A DNA stretch of 64,000 bases from Iamia sp. SCSIO 61187 (GTDB lineage: Bacteria > Actinomycetota > Acidimicrobiia > Acidimicrobiales > Iamiaceae): NCBI RefSeq assembly GCF_019443745.1, contig NZ_CP050948.1, positions 3,972,001 through 4,036,000 on the forward strand, written 5' to 3'. This document shows, piece by piece, positions 35,583 to 43,453 of the stretch (position 1 is its first letter; each line of letters starts with the position of its first letter). The position numbers and the translations under genes were made by a program. The notes beneath the pieces were generated by a model. That model ran no database searches, had not been told where the DNA came from, and was given only the letters and a program-made list of their open reading frames with translations.

Positions 35583-37622
35583 GTGAACTCGGCTCTCGGC
35601 ACCGCGGGTGTCGCCCTCGCCCTCGTCGCCTCGCTCGGCGGCATCCTCACCGTCGTCGTCGCCCAGACGAAGGGTCGGCCCGCCCTCCTCAAGCAGATCC
35701 CCGCCTTCGTGGGCTTGGTCATGCTTGGGGCTCTGCTGGCCGTCGCGGCGCTGCAACGGGCACTCATCACACGCGACTTCTCCGTCGATTTCGTCGCGCA
35801 GAACGGCAGCCGATCGACGTCGTTGCCGTTCACGATCGCGACGATGTGGGCTGCGCTGGAAGGCTCGATCCTGCTCTGGGGGCTCGTCCTCGCTGGCTAC
35901 CTGGTGGCGGTGGCCTGGAAGTTCCGGACCCGGCTCGACGATCCGGTGGTGGCGTGGGCCATGCTGGCCCTGTTCGTCGTCACTGCCTTCTTCTTCGGGC
36001 TGATGGTGGGTCCGGCCGACCCCTTCGGCACCGTGGCCAACCCGCCCACCGAGGGTCCCGGGCCCAACCCGCTGCTGCAGGACCACCTGCTGATGGCCTT
36101 TCACCCGCCGATGCTCTACCTGGGCTACGTGGGGGTCACCGTTCCGTTCGCCTTCGCCATCGGCGCCCTGGCCACCGGCCGGGTGGGTGAGGGCTGGCTG
36201 GTCGAGACCCGTCGCTGGTTCCTGTTCGCCTGGGGTTTCCTCACCGTCGGCATCGTGCTCGGTGCGTGGTGGAGCTACGAGGTGCTCGGCTGGGGCGGGT
36301 ACTGGGCGTGGGACCCGGTCGAGAACGCCTCGTTGCTGCCCTGGCTCACCGGCACCGCCTACCTGCACTCGGTGATGGTCCAGGAGCGGCGCGGGATGCT
36401 CCGGGTCTGGAACCTATCCCTGCTCTGCGCCACCTTCGCCCTCACCATCCTGGGCACCTTCCTCACCCGCTCCGGCGTCCTCGACTCCGTCCACGCCTTC
36501 AGCGAGTCGACCATCGGCCCCCTCTTCCTCGGCTTCTTCGGCCTTGTCGTGGTCGTCACGCTCGGACTCATCGGCTGGCGCGGCGAGCAGCTCCGCGCCC
36601 CGGGACGCATCGACTCACCCCTGTCTCGCGAGGCCTCCTTCCTCGCCAACAACCTCCTGTTCACCGGGTTCGCCTTCGTCGTGCTGTTCGGCACCGTGTT
36701 CCCCCTCATCGCCGAGGCCGTCGATGACCGGCGGGTGTCGGTCGGCGTGCCCTACTTCAACCGCATGGCCGGCCCCATCGGCCTGATGCTGCTGTTCCTT
36801 ATGGCGGTCGCCCCGGCCCTGCCATGGCGCAAGGCCTCGACCGAGACCCTGTCGCAGCGCCTTCTCTGGCCGGCCTGGTTCGGCGTCGGCGTGGTCGTCG
36901 CATGCGTCGCCGCCGGCACCCGGGGCATCGTCCCCCTGGTCGCATTCGGCCTGGGCGCCTTCGCCGGCGCCGCTGCCCTCCGCCAGGTCATCCTGGCCAC
37001 CCGGCGCAACGGCTGGCGCGGCCTCGTGGGCCGCACCAACGGCGGCATGATCGTCCACTTCGGTGTGGTGATGATCGCCATCGGGCTGGCCGCCTCGGGG
37101 TCGTTCGCCGAGCAGGCCGAGGCCCGCATGGCCCCGGGCGACACCCGCACGATCCACGGCCACGAGATCACCTACGTCGGCTACGAGGAGCGCGACTCCG
37201 ACCCGACCCGCCTCGTCCGGGCCACCGAGGTCCGCGTCGACGGTCGGACGCTCGAGCCCCGGCTCCAACGATTTCCGAACGCCAGCCAGGAGATCGGCAA
37301 GCCGGCGGTGCGCTACGGCATCGGCGACACCGTCTACGTCGCCCTCCTCCAGGCGCCCCGTGAGGCCGACGGCACGATCCTCCTGCGGGTCATCGTCCAG
37401 CCCCTCGTCGGCTGGCTGTGGGCCGGCGGCGCGGTGATGGTCCTCGGCACGATCCTGTCCGCCTTCCCTGGGCGCCGCCGCCGGGGCACCGAGCCCACCT
37501 CCGCACCGAGCCGCTGGGACCGCCGGCCCCACGACGACGACACCGACCCAGTCCTCGGCGGCACCGGCGCCGCCGGCACCGACGAACCCGACGAGCAGCG
37601 CGAGCCGGTGGTGACGACATGA
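35583..37622 (+). CDS. ccmF: Cytochrome c haem lyase CcmF
   Basis: 679 aa from GTG 35583, in the normal CcmF range. About 15 membrane segments. The tryptophan-rich haem-handling motif is GWGGYWAWDPVENASLLPWL, with conserved histidines in LLMAFHPPMLYLGYV and AYLHSVMVQERRG. CcmF attaches haem to apocytochrome c in system I. It overlaps the CcmG-like thioredoxin by ATGA and is followed by CcdA. CcmABCDE and CcmH are not in this window. Confidence 0.95.
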   Translation: MNSALGTAGVALALVASLGGILTVVVAQTKGRPALLKQIPAFVGLVMLGALLAVAALQRALITRDFSVDFVAQNGSRSTSLPFTIATMWAALEGSILLWGLVLAGYLVAVAWKFRTRLDDPVVAWAMLALFVVTAFFFGLMVGPADPFGTVANPPTEGPGPNPLLQDHLLMAFHPPMLYLGYVGVTVPFAFAIGALATGRVGEGWLVETRRWFLFAWGFLTVGIVLGAWWSYEVLGWGGYWAWDPVENASLLPWLTGTAYLHSVMVQERRGMLRVWNLSLLCATFALTILGTFLTRSGVLDSVHAFSESTIGPLFLGFFGLVVVVTLGLIGWRGEQLRAPGRIDSPLSREASFLANNLLFTGFAFVVLFGTVFPLIAEAVDDRRVSVGVPYFNRMAGPIGLMLLFLMAVAPALPWRKASTETLSQRLLWPAWFGVGVVVACVAAGTRGIVPLVAFGLGAFAGAAALRQVILATRRNGWRGLVGRTNGGMIVHFGVVMIAIGLAASGSFAEQAEARMAPGDTRTIHGHEITYVGYEERDSDPTRLVRATEVRVDGRTLEPRLQRFPNASQEIGKPAVRYGIGDTVYVALLQAPREADGTILLRVIVQPLVGWLWAGGAVMVLGTILSAFPGRRRRGTEPTSAPSRWDRRPHDDDTDPVLGGTGAAGTDEPDEQREPVVTT

Positions 37623-38215
37623 CCGATGTCCACGCCGACCCAGCCCTTGACCCGGGGGAGGACGACGAGGCCCCGGCCCGACGCTGGCGGGTGCTCGGGC
37701 TGCCGGTTCCGGTGGTGGTCGCCGGCGCTCTCGGCGTTCTGATGGTCCTGCTCATCGTCCTCCTGGCCACGCGCGATCCGGCGTCCGACCGCCAGGTCGA
37801 CAGCCCCCTGCTGGGTCGGTCGGCGCCACGCATCCAGGGCACGACCATCGAGGGCCGAGAGTTCGACTCGGCGACCTACGACGGCCGCTGGCTCGTCGTG
37901 AACTTCTTCGCCACCTGGTGCGTGCCCTGCATCGAGGAGCACTCTGAGCTTGTGGCTTTCCAGCAGGCCCAGCGCGAGGCCGGACAGGCCAACGTGATCA
38001 GCGTCGTGTTCGACGATGATGAGGCCTCCGTGCGCCGGTTCTTTGATCGCAACGGCGGCGACTGGCCAGTCGTCCTGGCACCGTCGCAGGTCATCGCCGA
38101 CTGGGGCGTCCGCGGAGTCCCCGAGTCCTTCGTCGTCGACCCCTCCGGCACGGTGCGCTACAAGCTGATTGGTGGCGTCACCGCCCAGGGCCTCAGCAGG
38201 CTGGTCGGTCCGTGA
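37619..38215 (+). CDS. CcmG/DsbE-like thioredoxin for cytochrome c maturation
   Basis: 198 aa; ATG 37619 overlaps the ccmF stop. One membrane anchor (VVVAGALGVLMVLLIVLLAT) and a thioredoxin domain with VVNFFATWCVPCIEEHSELV and cis-Pro in RGVPESFVVDPSG. It reduces the CxxCH cysteines of apocytochrome c before haem ligation by CcmF, with electrons from CcdA. The tail GGVTAQGLSRLVGP ends normally. An upstream extension of the frame through ccmF is rejected. Confidence 0.9.
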   Translation: MTDVHADPALDPGEDDEAPARRWRVLGLPVPVVVAGALGVLMVLLIVLLATRDPASDRQVDSPLLGRSAPRIQGTTIEGREFDSATYDGRWLVVNFFATWCVPCIEEHSELVAFQQAQREAGQANVISVVFDDDEASVRRFFDRNGGDWPVVLAPSQVIADWGVRGVPESFVVDPSGTVRYKLIGGVTAQGLSRLVGP

Positions 38216-38261
38216 CCGGGACGTCCACCGTCGAGCCCATCTGCCTGGACTGGTGCGGGTG

Positions 38262-38990
38262 ATGGAGACCGTCACGCTCCCCCTCGTGGCCGTCGTCGCT
38301 GGGTTGGTGTCGTTCAGCTCGCCGTGCTGCCTTCCCCTGATCCCGGGGTACCTGTCCTATGTCTCGGCGCTTCCGGTGTCCGAGCTGGGTCAGCGATCGT
38401 CCCGACGGATGACGTTGCGAGCGGCGTTGCTGTTCGTCGCCGGGTTCACCGCGGTCTTCACCGCGTTGGGCGTCGGCGCCACGGTGGTCGGCTCGGCCCT
38501 GCTGCGCAACCAGGACACTGTGGTGCGCTGGTTCGGAGTGGTGATCATCCTGCTCGGCCTTTCGACCATGGGACTGTTGAGGCTCCCGGTCCTCCAACGC
38601 GAGAAGCGGGTCGACCTGGCCAGAGTGCCGCGCGGCCCGGCGTGGGCCTTCCCGATGGGCATGGCCTTCGCCGCGGGATGGGCGCCGTGCATCGGGCCCG
38701 TCCTCGCCACCATCTTGGCGACGGCCTCGGTCGCAGGCAGCGCCTGGTGGGGCGGCATCCTGCTCGCCCTGTACTCAGCCGGGCTCGGCATCCCGTTCGT
38801 GCTCCTCGCCCTGGGGTTCAACCGTGCCAGCAGCTCGATGGACTGGCTACGCCGCCACAGCCGTCGCATCGAGATCGCCGGAGGAACCCTCCTCGTCGTC
38901 GTCGGAGTGATGTTCATCACCGGCCGTTGGCAGGCACTCTTCCGGCCCATGCAGCGATGGTTCGCCCAGTGGGGCTGGCCACCGATATGA
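38262..38990 (+). CDS. ccdA: CcdA/DsbD-like membrane thiol electron transporter
   Basis: 242 aa from ATG 38262 (first residues METVTLPLVAVVAGLVSFSS). Six membrane segments with the two redox cysteines in SPCCLPLIPGY and in GWAPCIGPVLATI. It moves electrons from cytoplasmic thioredoxin to the CcmG-like protein upstream. Position directly behind ccmG and before two lipoproteins, with an ATGA overlap, supports an operon. Confidence 0.93.
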   Translation: METVTLPLVAVVAGLVSFSSPCCLPLIPGYLSYVSALPVSELGQRSSRRMTLRAALLFVAGFTAVFTALGVGATVVGSALLRNQDTVVRWFGVVIILLGLSTMGLLRLPVLQREKRVDLARVPRGPAWAFPMGMAFAAGWAPCIGPVLATILATASVAGSAWWGGILLALYSAGLGIPFVLLALGFNRASSSMDWLRRHSRRIEIAGGTLLVVVGVMFITGRWQALFRPMQRWFAQWGWPPI

Positions 38991-39364
38991 GGCCTGCGAC
39001 GAAGGTCGTCGCCACTGCACTCACGGTCGCGATGTTTGGTTGCAGCAGTCCGGCCCCGGCGGAGCAGGAAGGGGAGGAGGTGGTCGCCGCCGTGTGCGAG
39101 GCTCGAGCCGCGGCCGCTGGGGGCGACGCAGACGGGGCTCGCCGGACCTTCGTCAACAACGCTCACGGACGCCTCCACGAGCTGGCGGCGGAGACAGGCA
39201 GGGTCGACCGGCGCGCCGAGGCTCGGTTGCTAGAGGCGAAGCAGCGTGTGGAGGCGGTGCTCGAGGAGCCTGGGCCGGACTTCGCCGATCGCCTGGAGAG
39301 GCTCGCGGTCGCCGCGGCCGAAGCAGCCGAGGTGGTTGACGACGAGCGCCCGGCCGGGTGCTAG
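38987..39364 (+). CDS. Small lipoprotein, uncharacterised
   Basis: 125 aa; ATG 38987 overlaps the ccdA stop (ATGA). The lipobox is ATALTVAMFGCSSPAPAEQE. The mature part is helical and acidic (VCEARAAAAGGDADGARRTF, HGRLHELAAETGRVDRRAEA), with cysteines near the start and at the very end (ERPAGC). No family was recognised. It is coupled to the cytochrome c maturation genes and to the thioredoxin-fold lipoprotein that follows. Confidence 0.72.
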   Translation: MRPATKVVATALTVAMFGCSSPAPAEQEGEEVVAAVCEARAAAAGGDADGARRTFVNNAHGRLHELAAETGRVDRRAEARLLEAKQRVEAVLEEPGPDFADRLERLAVAAAEAAEVVDDERPAGC

Positions 39365-39378
39365 GTCATGAGAGGTTC

Positions 39379-40356
39379 ATGAGACTCCCAAGAGCAGCCT
39401 TCCTCGTGGTCGCCCTCGCCCTCGCAGCGACCCTTCTGGGATGTTCCGACGGAGGCGGAGGCTCTCGCGACTCGGGTCAGGCAGACGGTGGTTCCGCTCC
39501 GGCTGCGCTTCCGGCGAACTTCGATCTCGCCGCTGACAGCCCTCAGCCTTTCCTGCTCGGGCTCATCGGTGCCGGCCAAGAATCCATCGCCTACGGGACG
39601 ATCGATCTCGCCTTCGAGTTCGTGGGGCCCAGAGACGACCCGCTGTCAGAGCCTCGGCCTGGGCAGTCGGCGTCGGCGTCGTTCCAGGCCGTCTCGGGCA
39701 AGCAGATCGATCCCGCCACACCGGGGCCGAAGGCAGTGTCACCATCGACCGCACGGGGCGTCTACGCCACCGAGCCCCTCAGCTTCCCCGACGCTGGCTA
39801 CTGGAACGTGTCCACACAGCTGTCCCTCGAGGAAGAGCCGGTCACGGTGACGGCAGTGTTCGAGGTGCTGGAGGATCACAAGGTGTCGGCGGTCGGAACC
39901 CCTGCGCCGAGAACCGAGAACCCCCTCGCCGGCGACGACGCCGTCCCTCCGGCAGCGATCGACTCCCGCGCTAGAGACGACGAACCCATCCCCGATCCCG
40001 AGCTGCACGAGATCTCGGTTGCCGACGCACTCGCTGCGGGTCGTCCGTTCGTGGTCGTGGTGTCGACGCCCACCTACTGCACCAGCCTGTTCTGCGGCCC
40101 CATCACCGACACCGTTGGCGACCTGTCGGAGCGGTACGCGGATCGGATGGAGTTCGTGCACCTGGAGGTCTGGGCCGACTACGAGGGCCAAGACCTCAAC
40201 CCCGCCGCTGCGGAGTGGATCCAGCAAGAAGACGGCGAGGGCAACGAGCCCTGGACCTTCGTCGTTGACGCCATGGGCGTCATAACGCACCGGTTCGACA
40301 ACTTCGCCAACGAGGACGTCCTAGAACGGGCGATCGAGGACACGTTGGCGGCCTGA
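39379..40356 (+). CDS. Thioredoxin-fold lipoprotein, possible cytochrome or copper chaperone
   Basis: 325 aa from ATG 39379 (MRLPRAAFLVVALALAATLL, lipobox LGCSDGG). A beta-rich N-terminal domain (residues 40-160) precedes a C-terminal thioredoxin-like domain with VVVVSTPTYCTSLFCGPITD, where the cysteines are spaced CxxxxC rather than CxxC, and WTFVVDAMGVITHRFDNFAN. The cysteine spacing recalls SCO-type metal sites. It follows the CcmF-CcmG-CcdA operon and probably acts in extracytoplasmic thiol or copper chemistry; direct function is unknown. Confidence 0.7.
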   Translation: MRLPRAAFLVVALALAATLLGCSDGGGGSRDSGQADGGSAPAALPANFDLAADSPQPFLLGLIGAGQESIAYGTIDLAFEFVGPRDDPLSEPRPGQSASASFQAVSGKQIDPATPGPKAVSPSTARGVYATEPLSFPDAGYWNVSTQLSLEEEPVTVTAVFEVLEDHKVSAVGTPAPRTENPLAGDDAVPPAAIDSRARDDEPIPDPELHEISVADALAAGRPFVVVVSTPTYCTSLFCGPITDTVGDLSERYADRMEFVHLEVWADYEGQDLNPAAAEWIQQEDGEGNEPWTFVVDAMGVITHRFDNFANEDVLERAIEDTLAA

Positions 40357-40410
40357 CGTCGGCCCGGGCGGCGAGCATCCGGGGCCGGGTGCTGGATCCA
40401 GCAGGTTCAC

Positions 40411-40438
40411 CATTGACGCATCGGTCAATGGCTATAAG
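40411..40438 (+). promoter_or_regulatory. CmtR-type operator and -10 of the P1B ATPase operon
   Basis: A perfect inverted repeat, CATTGAC (40411-40417) / GTCAATG (40424-40430), spacer GCATCG, sits just upstream of TATAAG (40433-40438). The ATG of the sensor is at 40447, 8 bases later, so the message should have little or no leader. The -35 is not clear. Confidence 0.7.
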
Positions 40439-40446
40439 ATCGGTGC

Positions 40447-40794
40447 ATGTCGATCATTCGTGATGGGGAGAACACCGACCTCGCCCTGGGCGCCAAACTG
40501 TTCCGGGGGCTCGGTGACCCGACCCGGCTTGCCATCCTGCGGACCCTGGCGGGTGGGGAGCGGAGGGTCGTCGACCTCGTGGGCGAGATCGGGACCTCGC
40601 AGCCCAACATCTCCGGCCACCTGGCCTGCTTGAAGGACTGTGGGCTCGTTACCGATCGCCCTCAGGGGCGGGCGGTGTTCTACGCACTCGCCACCCCCGA
40701 GCTGTTCGACGTGCTGCGATCGGCAGAGTCGTTGTTGGAGGCGACCGGGCACCAGATCGCCCTGTGCCCGAACTTCGAGGAGGGCGTGTCGTGA
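40447..40794 (+). CDS. cmtR: CmtR-type ArsR-family Cd/Pb sensor
   Basis: 115 aa. Winged helix with the recognition helix TSQPNISGHLACLKDCGLVT. Cysteines C61, C65 and C107 match the spacing of the CmtR ligands C57, C61 and C102, so Cd/Pb response is likely. The start overlaps a -10 element by a few bases and an operator lies just upstream, indicating autoregulation. Its stop overlaps the GTG of the P1B ATPase (GTGA); in mycobacteria CmtR likewise controls a P-type ATPase. Confidence 0.88.
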   Translation: MSIIRDGENTDLALGAKLFRGLGDPTRLAILRTLAGGERRVVDLVGEIGTSQPNISGHLACLKDCGLVTDRPQGRAVFYALATPELFDVLRSAESLLEATGHQIALCPNFEEGVS

Positions 40795-42743
40795 GCGCCG
40801 AGGCGGAGCGGGGGCTCTTGGTCGACGACAGCGGAGCTCACGACGAGGACGACGAAGGCGCCGAGCGGATCTGGGAGAGCCCCGAGGTGCGTTGGTCGGC
40901 CCTGTCCGGGTTGCTGCTCCTGGTCGGCTTCCTCATCTCGGCGTTCGACGGGCCCGACGCCGTGGCCTCCGGTGTCTACGTCGCCGCCACGGTGGCAGGG
41001 GCGCGGTTCTTCGCCCTCGAAGCGCTCGAGGAGCTGGTGCGCGAGCGCAAGATCGGCATCGAGCTGCTGATGACGGTGGGCGCGCTCGCCGCTGGCGCCC
41101 TGGGCGAGTGGGGCGAGGCGGCGATGTTGGTCTTCCTCTACTCGATCTCCGAGGCGCTCGAGGAGTTCACCGAGTCCCGTACCGAAGGTGCGATCCGCGC
41201 ACTCATGGACCTGGCTCCGAAGACCGTCACCTTGCTGCGCGACGGCCAGCAGATCGAGACACCGGCGAAGGACGTCGTCGTGGGCGACCGGTTCCTCGTC
41301 CGCCCGGGCGAGGGGCTCGCCACCGATGGAACCATCATCGAGGGTGCTTCCGCGCTGGACGAGTCGGCGGTGACCGGCGAGTCGATCCCCGTGGAGAAGA
41401 CCGCAGGGCAGAAGGTGTTCGCCGGGACGCTCAACGGCTCCGGTGTTCTCACCGTCGAGGCGACAGCGACCCACGAGAACAACACGCTGGCCAAGATCGT
41501 CCACCTGGTCACCGAGGCCCAGGAGGAGAAGGGCCGAGCGCAGCGGTTCATGGAGCGATTCACCAGCCGCTACTCACCTGCGGTCCTGGCCGTCGGCGTC
41601 GCTGTCGCCGTCATCGGGGGCCTCATCGGCGACTGGCACACCTGGCTGGAGCGGGCTGCAACGGTGATCGTGGCCGCCGCTCCCTGTGCCCTCGTCATCT
41701 CGATCCCGGTCACCTACGTCGCCGCCATCGGCAACGCCGGTCGCCGCGGCATCTTGGTTAAGGGCGGCGTCGTCCTGGAAGACCTGGCCACCGTCCAGGT
41801 CGCCGCCTTCGACAAGACGGGCACACTCACCCACGGGCGCCCCGAGCTCGTCGAGATCCTCGCTGCCGAGGGCATCGACGACCTCGGGGCCTTGGCGCTC
41901 GCGGCGGGCGTGGAGCGCGCCAGCGAGCATCCGCTCGCCAAGGCCGTCGTCGAGGGCGCGGTGGAGCGCAAGGTCGCCGCCGCGGAGGTCACCGACATCA
42001 CCGCGCTCGTCGGTGCCGGCATCGAAGGTCGCCACCAGGGGCGCCGCATCCTCGTGGGCTCCCCCAAGCTGATGGGCGAGCGCGGGTTGTCGCTGGCCGC
42101 CTTCGGGGACCGCATCGCCGAGCTGGAGTCTTCTGGTGCGACGGCGGTCGTCCTGGTCGTCGACGACGTCCCACAGGCTGCGTTCGGCCTGGCCGACACC
42201 ATCCGGGACCAGGCTGCAGGGACGGTCTCTGCGCTCAAGGTCGCCGGCATCGAGCGCACGGTCATGATCACCGGCGACAACCGCCGGACGGCCGAGGCCA
42301 TCGCCCAGCGAGCGGGCGTGGATGAGACGCTCGCCGAGCAGCGCCCCGAGGACAAGGCGGCCGCCATCCGTGATCTGCAGGAGCGCTACGGCGGCGTGGT
42401 CATGGCCGGCGACGGGATCAACGATGCGCCCGCCCTCGCCGCCGCCACCGTCGGCGTGGCCATGGGTTCGGCCGGCAGCGACGCCGCGCTCGAGACCGCC
42501 GACGTCGCGCTCATGTCCGACGACCTGTCCAAGCTCGCCGACGCGCTCTATCTCGCCCGGCGGACCCGGAAGGTCGTGCGCCAGAACCTGGCGCTGTCGT
42601 TCGCCGTCCTCGTCGTGCTCGTGCCCGGCGCCCTCCTCGGGGTGCTCAACCTCCCGATCGCCGTGGCCGGCCACGAGCTGTCCGAGCTGGTCGTCATCAT
42701 CTCGGGCCTGCGCATGGCCCGCGCCGGCGCCGCACCGCGATGA
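40791..42743 (+). CDS. P1B-type heavy-metal-translocating ATPase
   Basis: 650 aa from GTG 40791. No N-terminal metal-binding domain; it begins with an acidic stretch. Canonical motifs: TGES actuator (DESAVTGESIPVEK), phosphorylation site FDKTGTLTHGRPE, HP motif ASEHPLAKAVV, and GDGINDAPALAAATVGVAM. The membrane metal site is APCALVISIP in TM6 (APC, not CPC), with HELSELVVIISGLRM in the last membrane segment. That pattern differs from Cu and Zn/Cd CPC pumps and is closer to P1B-4-like/CtpG-type enzymes. Regulation by CmtR suggests Cd, Pb or Co export. The gene overlaps the cyclase by ATGA. Confidence 0.93.
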   Translation: MSAEAERGLLVDDSGAHDEDDEGAERIWESPEVRWSALSGLLLLVGFLISAFDGPDAVASGVYVAATVAGARFFALEALEELVRERKIGIELLMTVGALAAGALGEWGEAAMLVFLYSISEALEEFTESRTEGAIRALMDLAPKTVTLLRDGQQIETPAKDVVVGDRFLVRPGEGLATDGTIIEGASALDESAVTGESIPVEKTAGQKVFAGTLNGSGVLTVEATATHENNTLAKIVHLVTEAQEEKGRAQRFMERFTSRYSPAVLAVGVAVAVIGGLIGDWHTWLERAATVIVAAAPCALVISIPVTYVAAIGNAGRRGILVKGGVVLEDLATVQVAAFDKTGTLTHGRPELVEILAAEGIDDLGALALAAGVERASEHPLAKAVVEGAVERKVAAAEVTDITALVGAGIEGRHQGRRILVGSPKLMGERGLSLAAFGDRIAELESSGATAVVLVVDDVPQAAFGLADTIRDQAAGTVSALKVAGIERTVMITGDNRRTAEAIAQRAGVDETLAEQRPEDKAAAIRDLQERYGGVVMAGDGINDAPALAAATVGVAMGSAGSDAALETADVALMSDDLSKLADALYLARRTRKVVRQNLALSFAVLVVLVPGALLGVLNLPIAVAGHELSELVVIISGLRMARAGAAPR

Positions 42744-43399
42744 CCACCGAGCGGACCGTCGCCTTCATCGACCTCGCGGGGTTCACCGCCCTGACCGAGG
42801 TCCACGGCGACGGCGCCGCGATCGATCTCATCGACGCCCTCACCGACGCAGCCGTCGAAGCCTGCCGCAAGGCCGAGGCGCAGCTGGTGAAGACCATTGG
42901 CGATGCCGTCATGATCGCCGCCCCGACACCGGCCGCTGGGTTCGAGGCGGTGCGACTCCTCTTCCAGGTGGCCTACGGGCTCGACGGCTTCCCGGAACCG
43001 CGCGCCGGGCTCCACCACGGCCCTGTGATCGAACGAGATGGCGACTACTTCGGTGCCACCGTGAACCTCGCCGCCCGGGTCGCCAGCCGGGCCGCCAGCG
43101 GCCAGGCGCTCATCACGGAGCCCATCTTGGGAGCGGCGGCCGAGGCCGACATCGACGTCGTCCCGCTGGGCTCCCAGCAGCTCCGCAACATCCTCGACCC
43201 CGTCGAGCTGTACGCCGTCGAGCTCTGCGCCACCCAAGTCGATGTCGCCGTCGACCCGGTGTGTCGCATGCGCCTCTCCTGCCAGGCGACCATCGCCCGA
43301 GTGAAGCACGCAGGCATCGAGCACCGGTTCTGCTCGCTCGGATGCGTCGCCGCCTTCGCCACCGACCCCGACCGCTACATCACCGGAGCGTCCACGTGA
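42740..43399 (+). CDS. Class III nucleotide cyclase domain fused to a YHS metal-binding domain
   Basis: 219 aa; ATG 42740 overlaps the P1B ATPase stop. Residues 5-165 form a CYCc domain with catalytic features intact: FIDLAGFTAL (metal Asp), LVKTIGDAVM (substrate-binding Lys and second Asp) and YFGATVNLAARVASRAASG (Asn and Arg of the transition state). Residues 175-215 form a YHS domain (DPVCRMRLSCQATIARVKHA, FCSLGCVAAFATDPDRYI) with paired cysteines that bind metals such as Cu/Ag. The pairing suggests metal-linked cyclic nucleotide signalling, though activity is unproven. It is in an operon with the metal pump and lipoamide dehydrogenase. Confidence 0.87.
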   Translation: MTTERTVAFIDLAGFTALTEVHGDGAAIDLIDALTDAAVEACRKAEAQLVKTIGDAVMIAAPTPAAGFEAVRLLFQVAYGLDGFPEPRAGLHHGPVIERDGDYFGATVNLAARVASRAASGQALITEPILGAAAEADIDVVPLGSQQLRNILDPVELYAVELCATQVDVAVDPVCRMRLSCQATIARVKHAGIEHRFCSLGCVAAFATDPDRYITGAST

Positions 43400-43453
43400 C
43401 CCGCCACCGCCCGCCGCCCTGCCCCCCAGCACTTCGACGAGGGCCGCAGCCCG

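Noticed and set aside
35427-36368. Antisense frame opposite ccmF
   Set aside because: Gln/Arg/Asp-rich without a domain, opposite a well-supported haem lyase.
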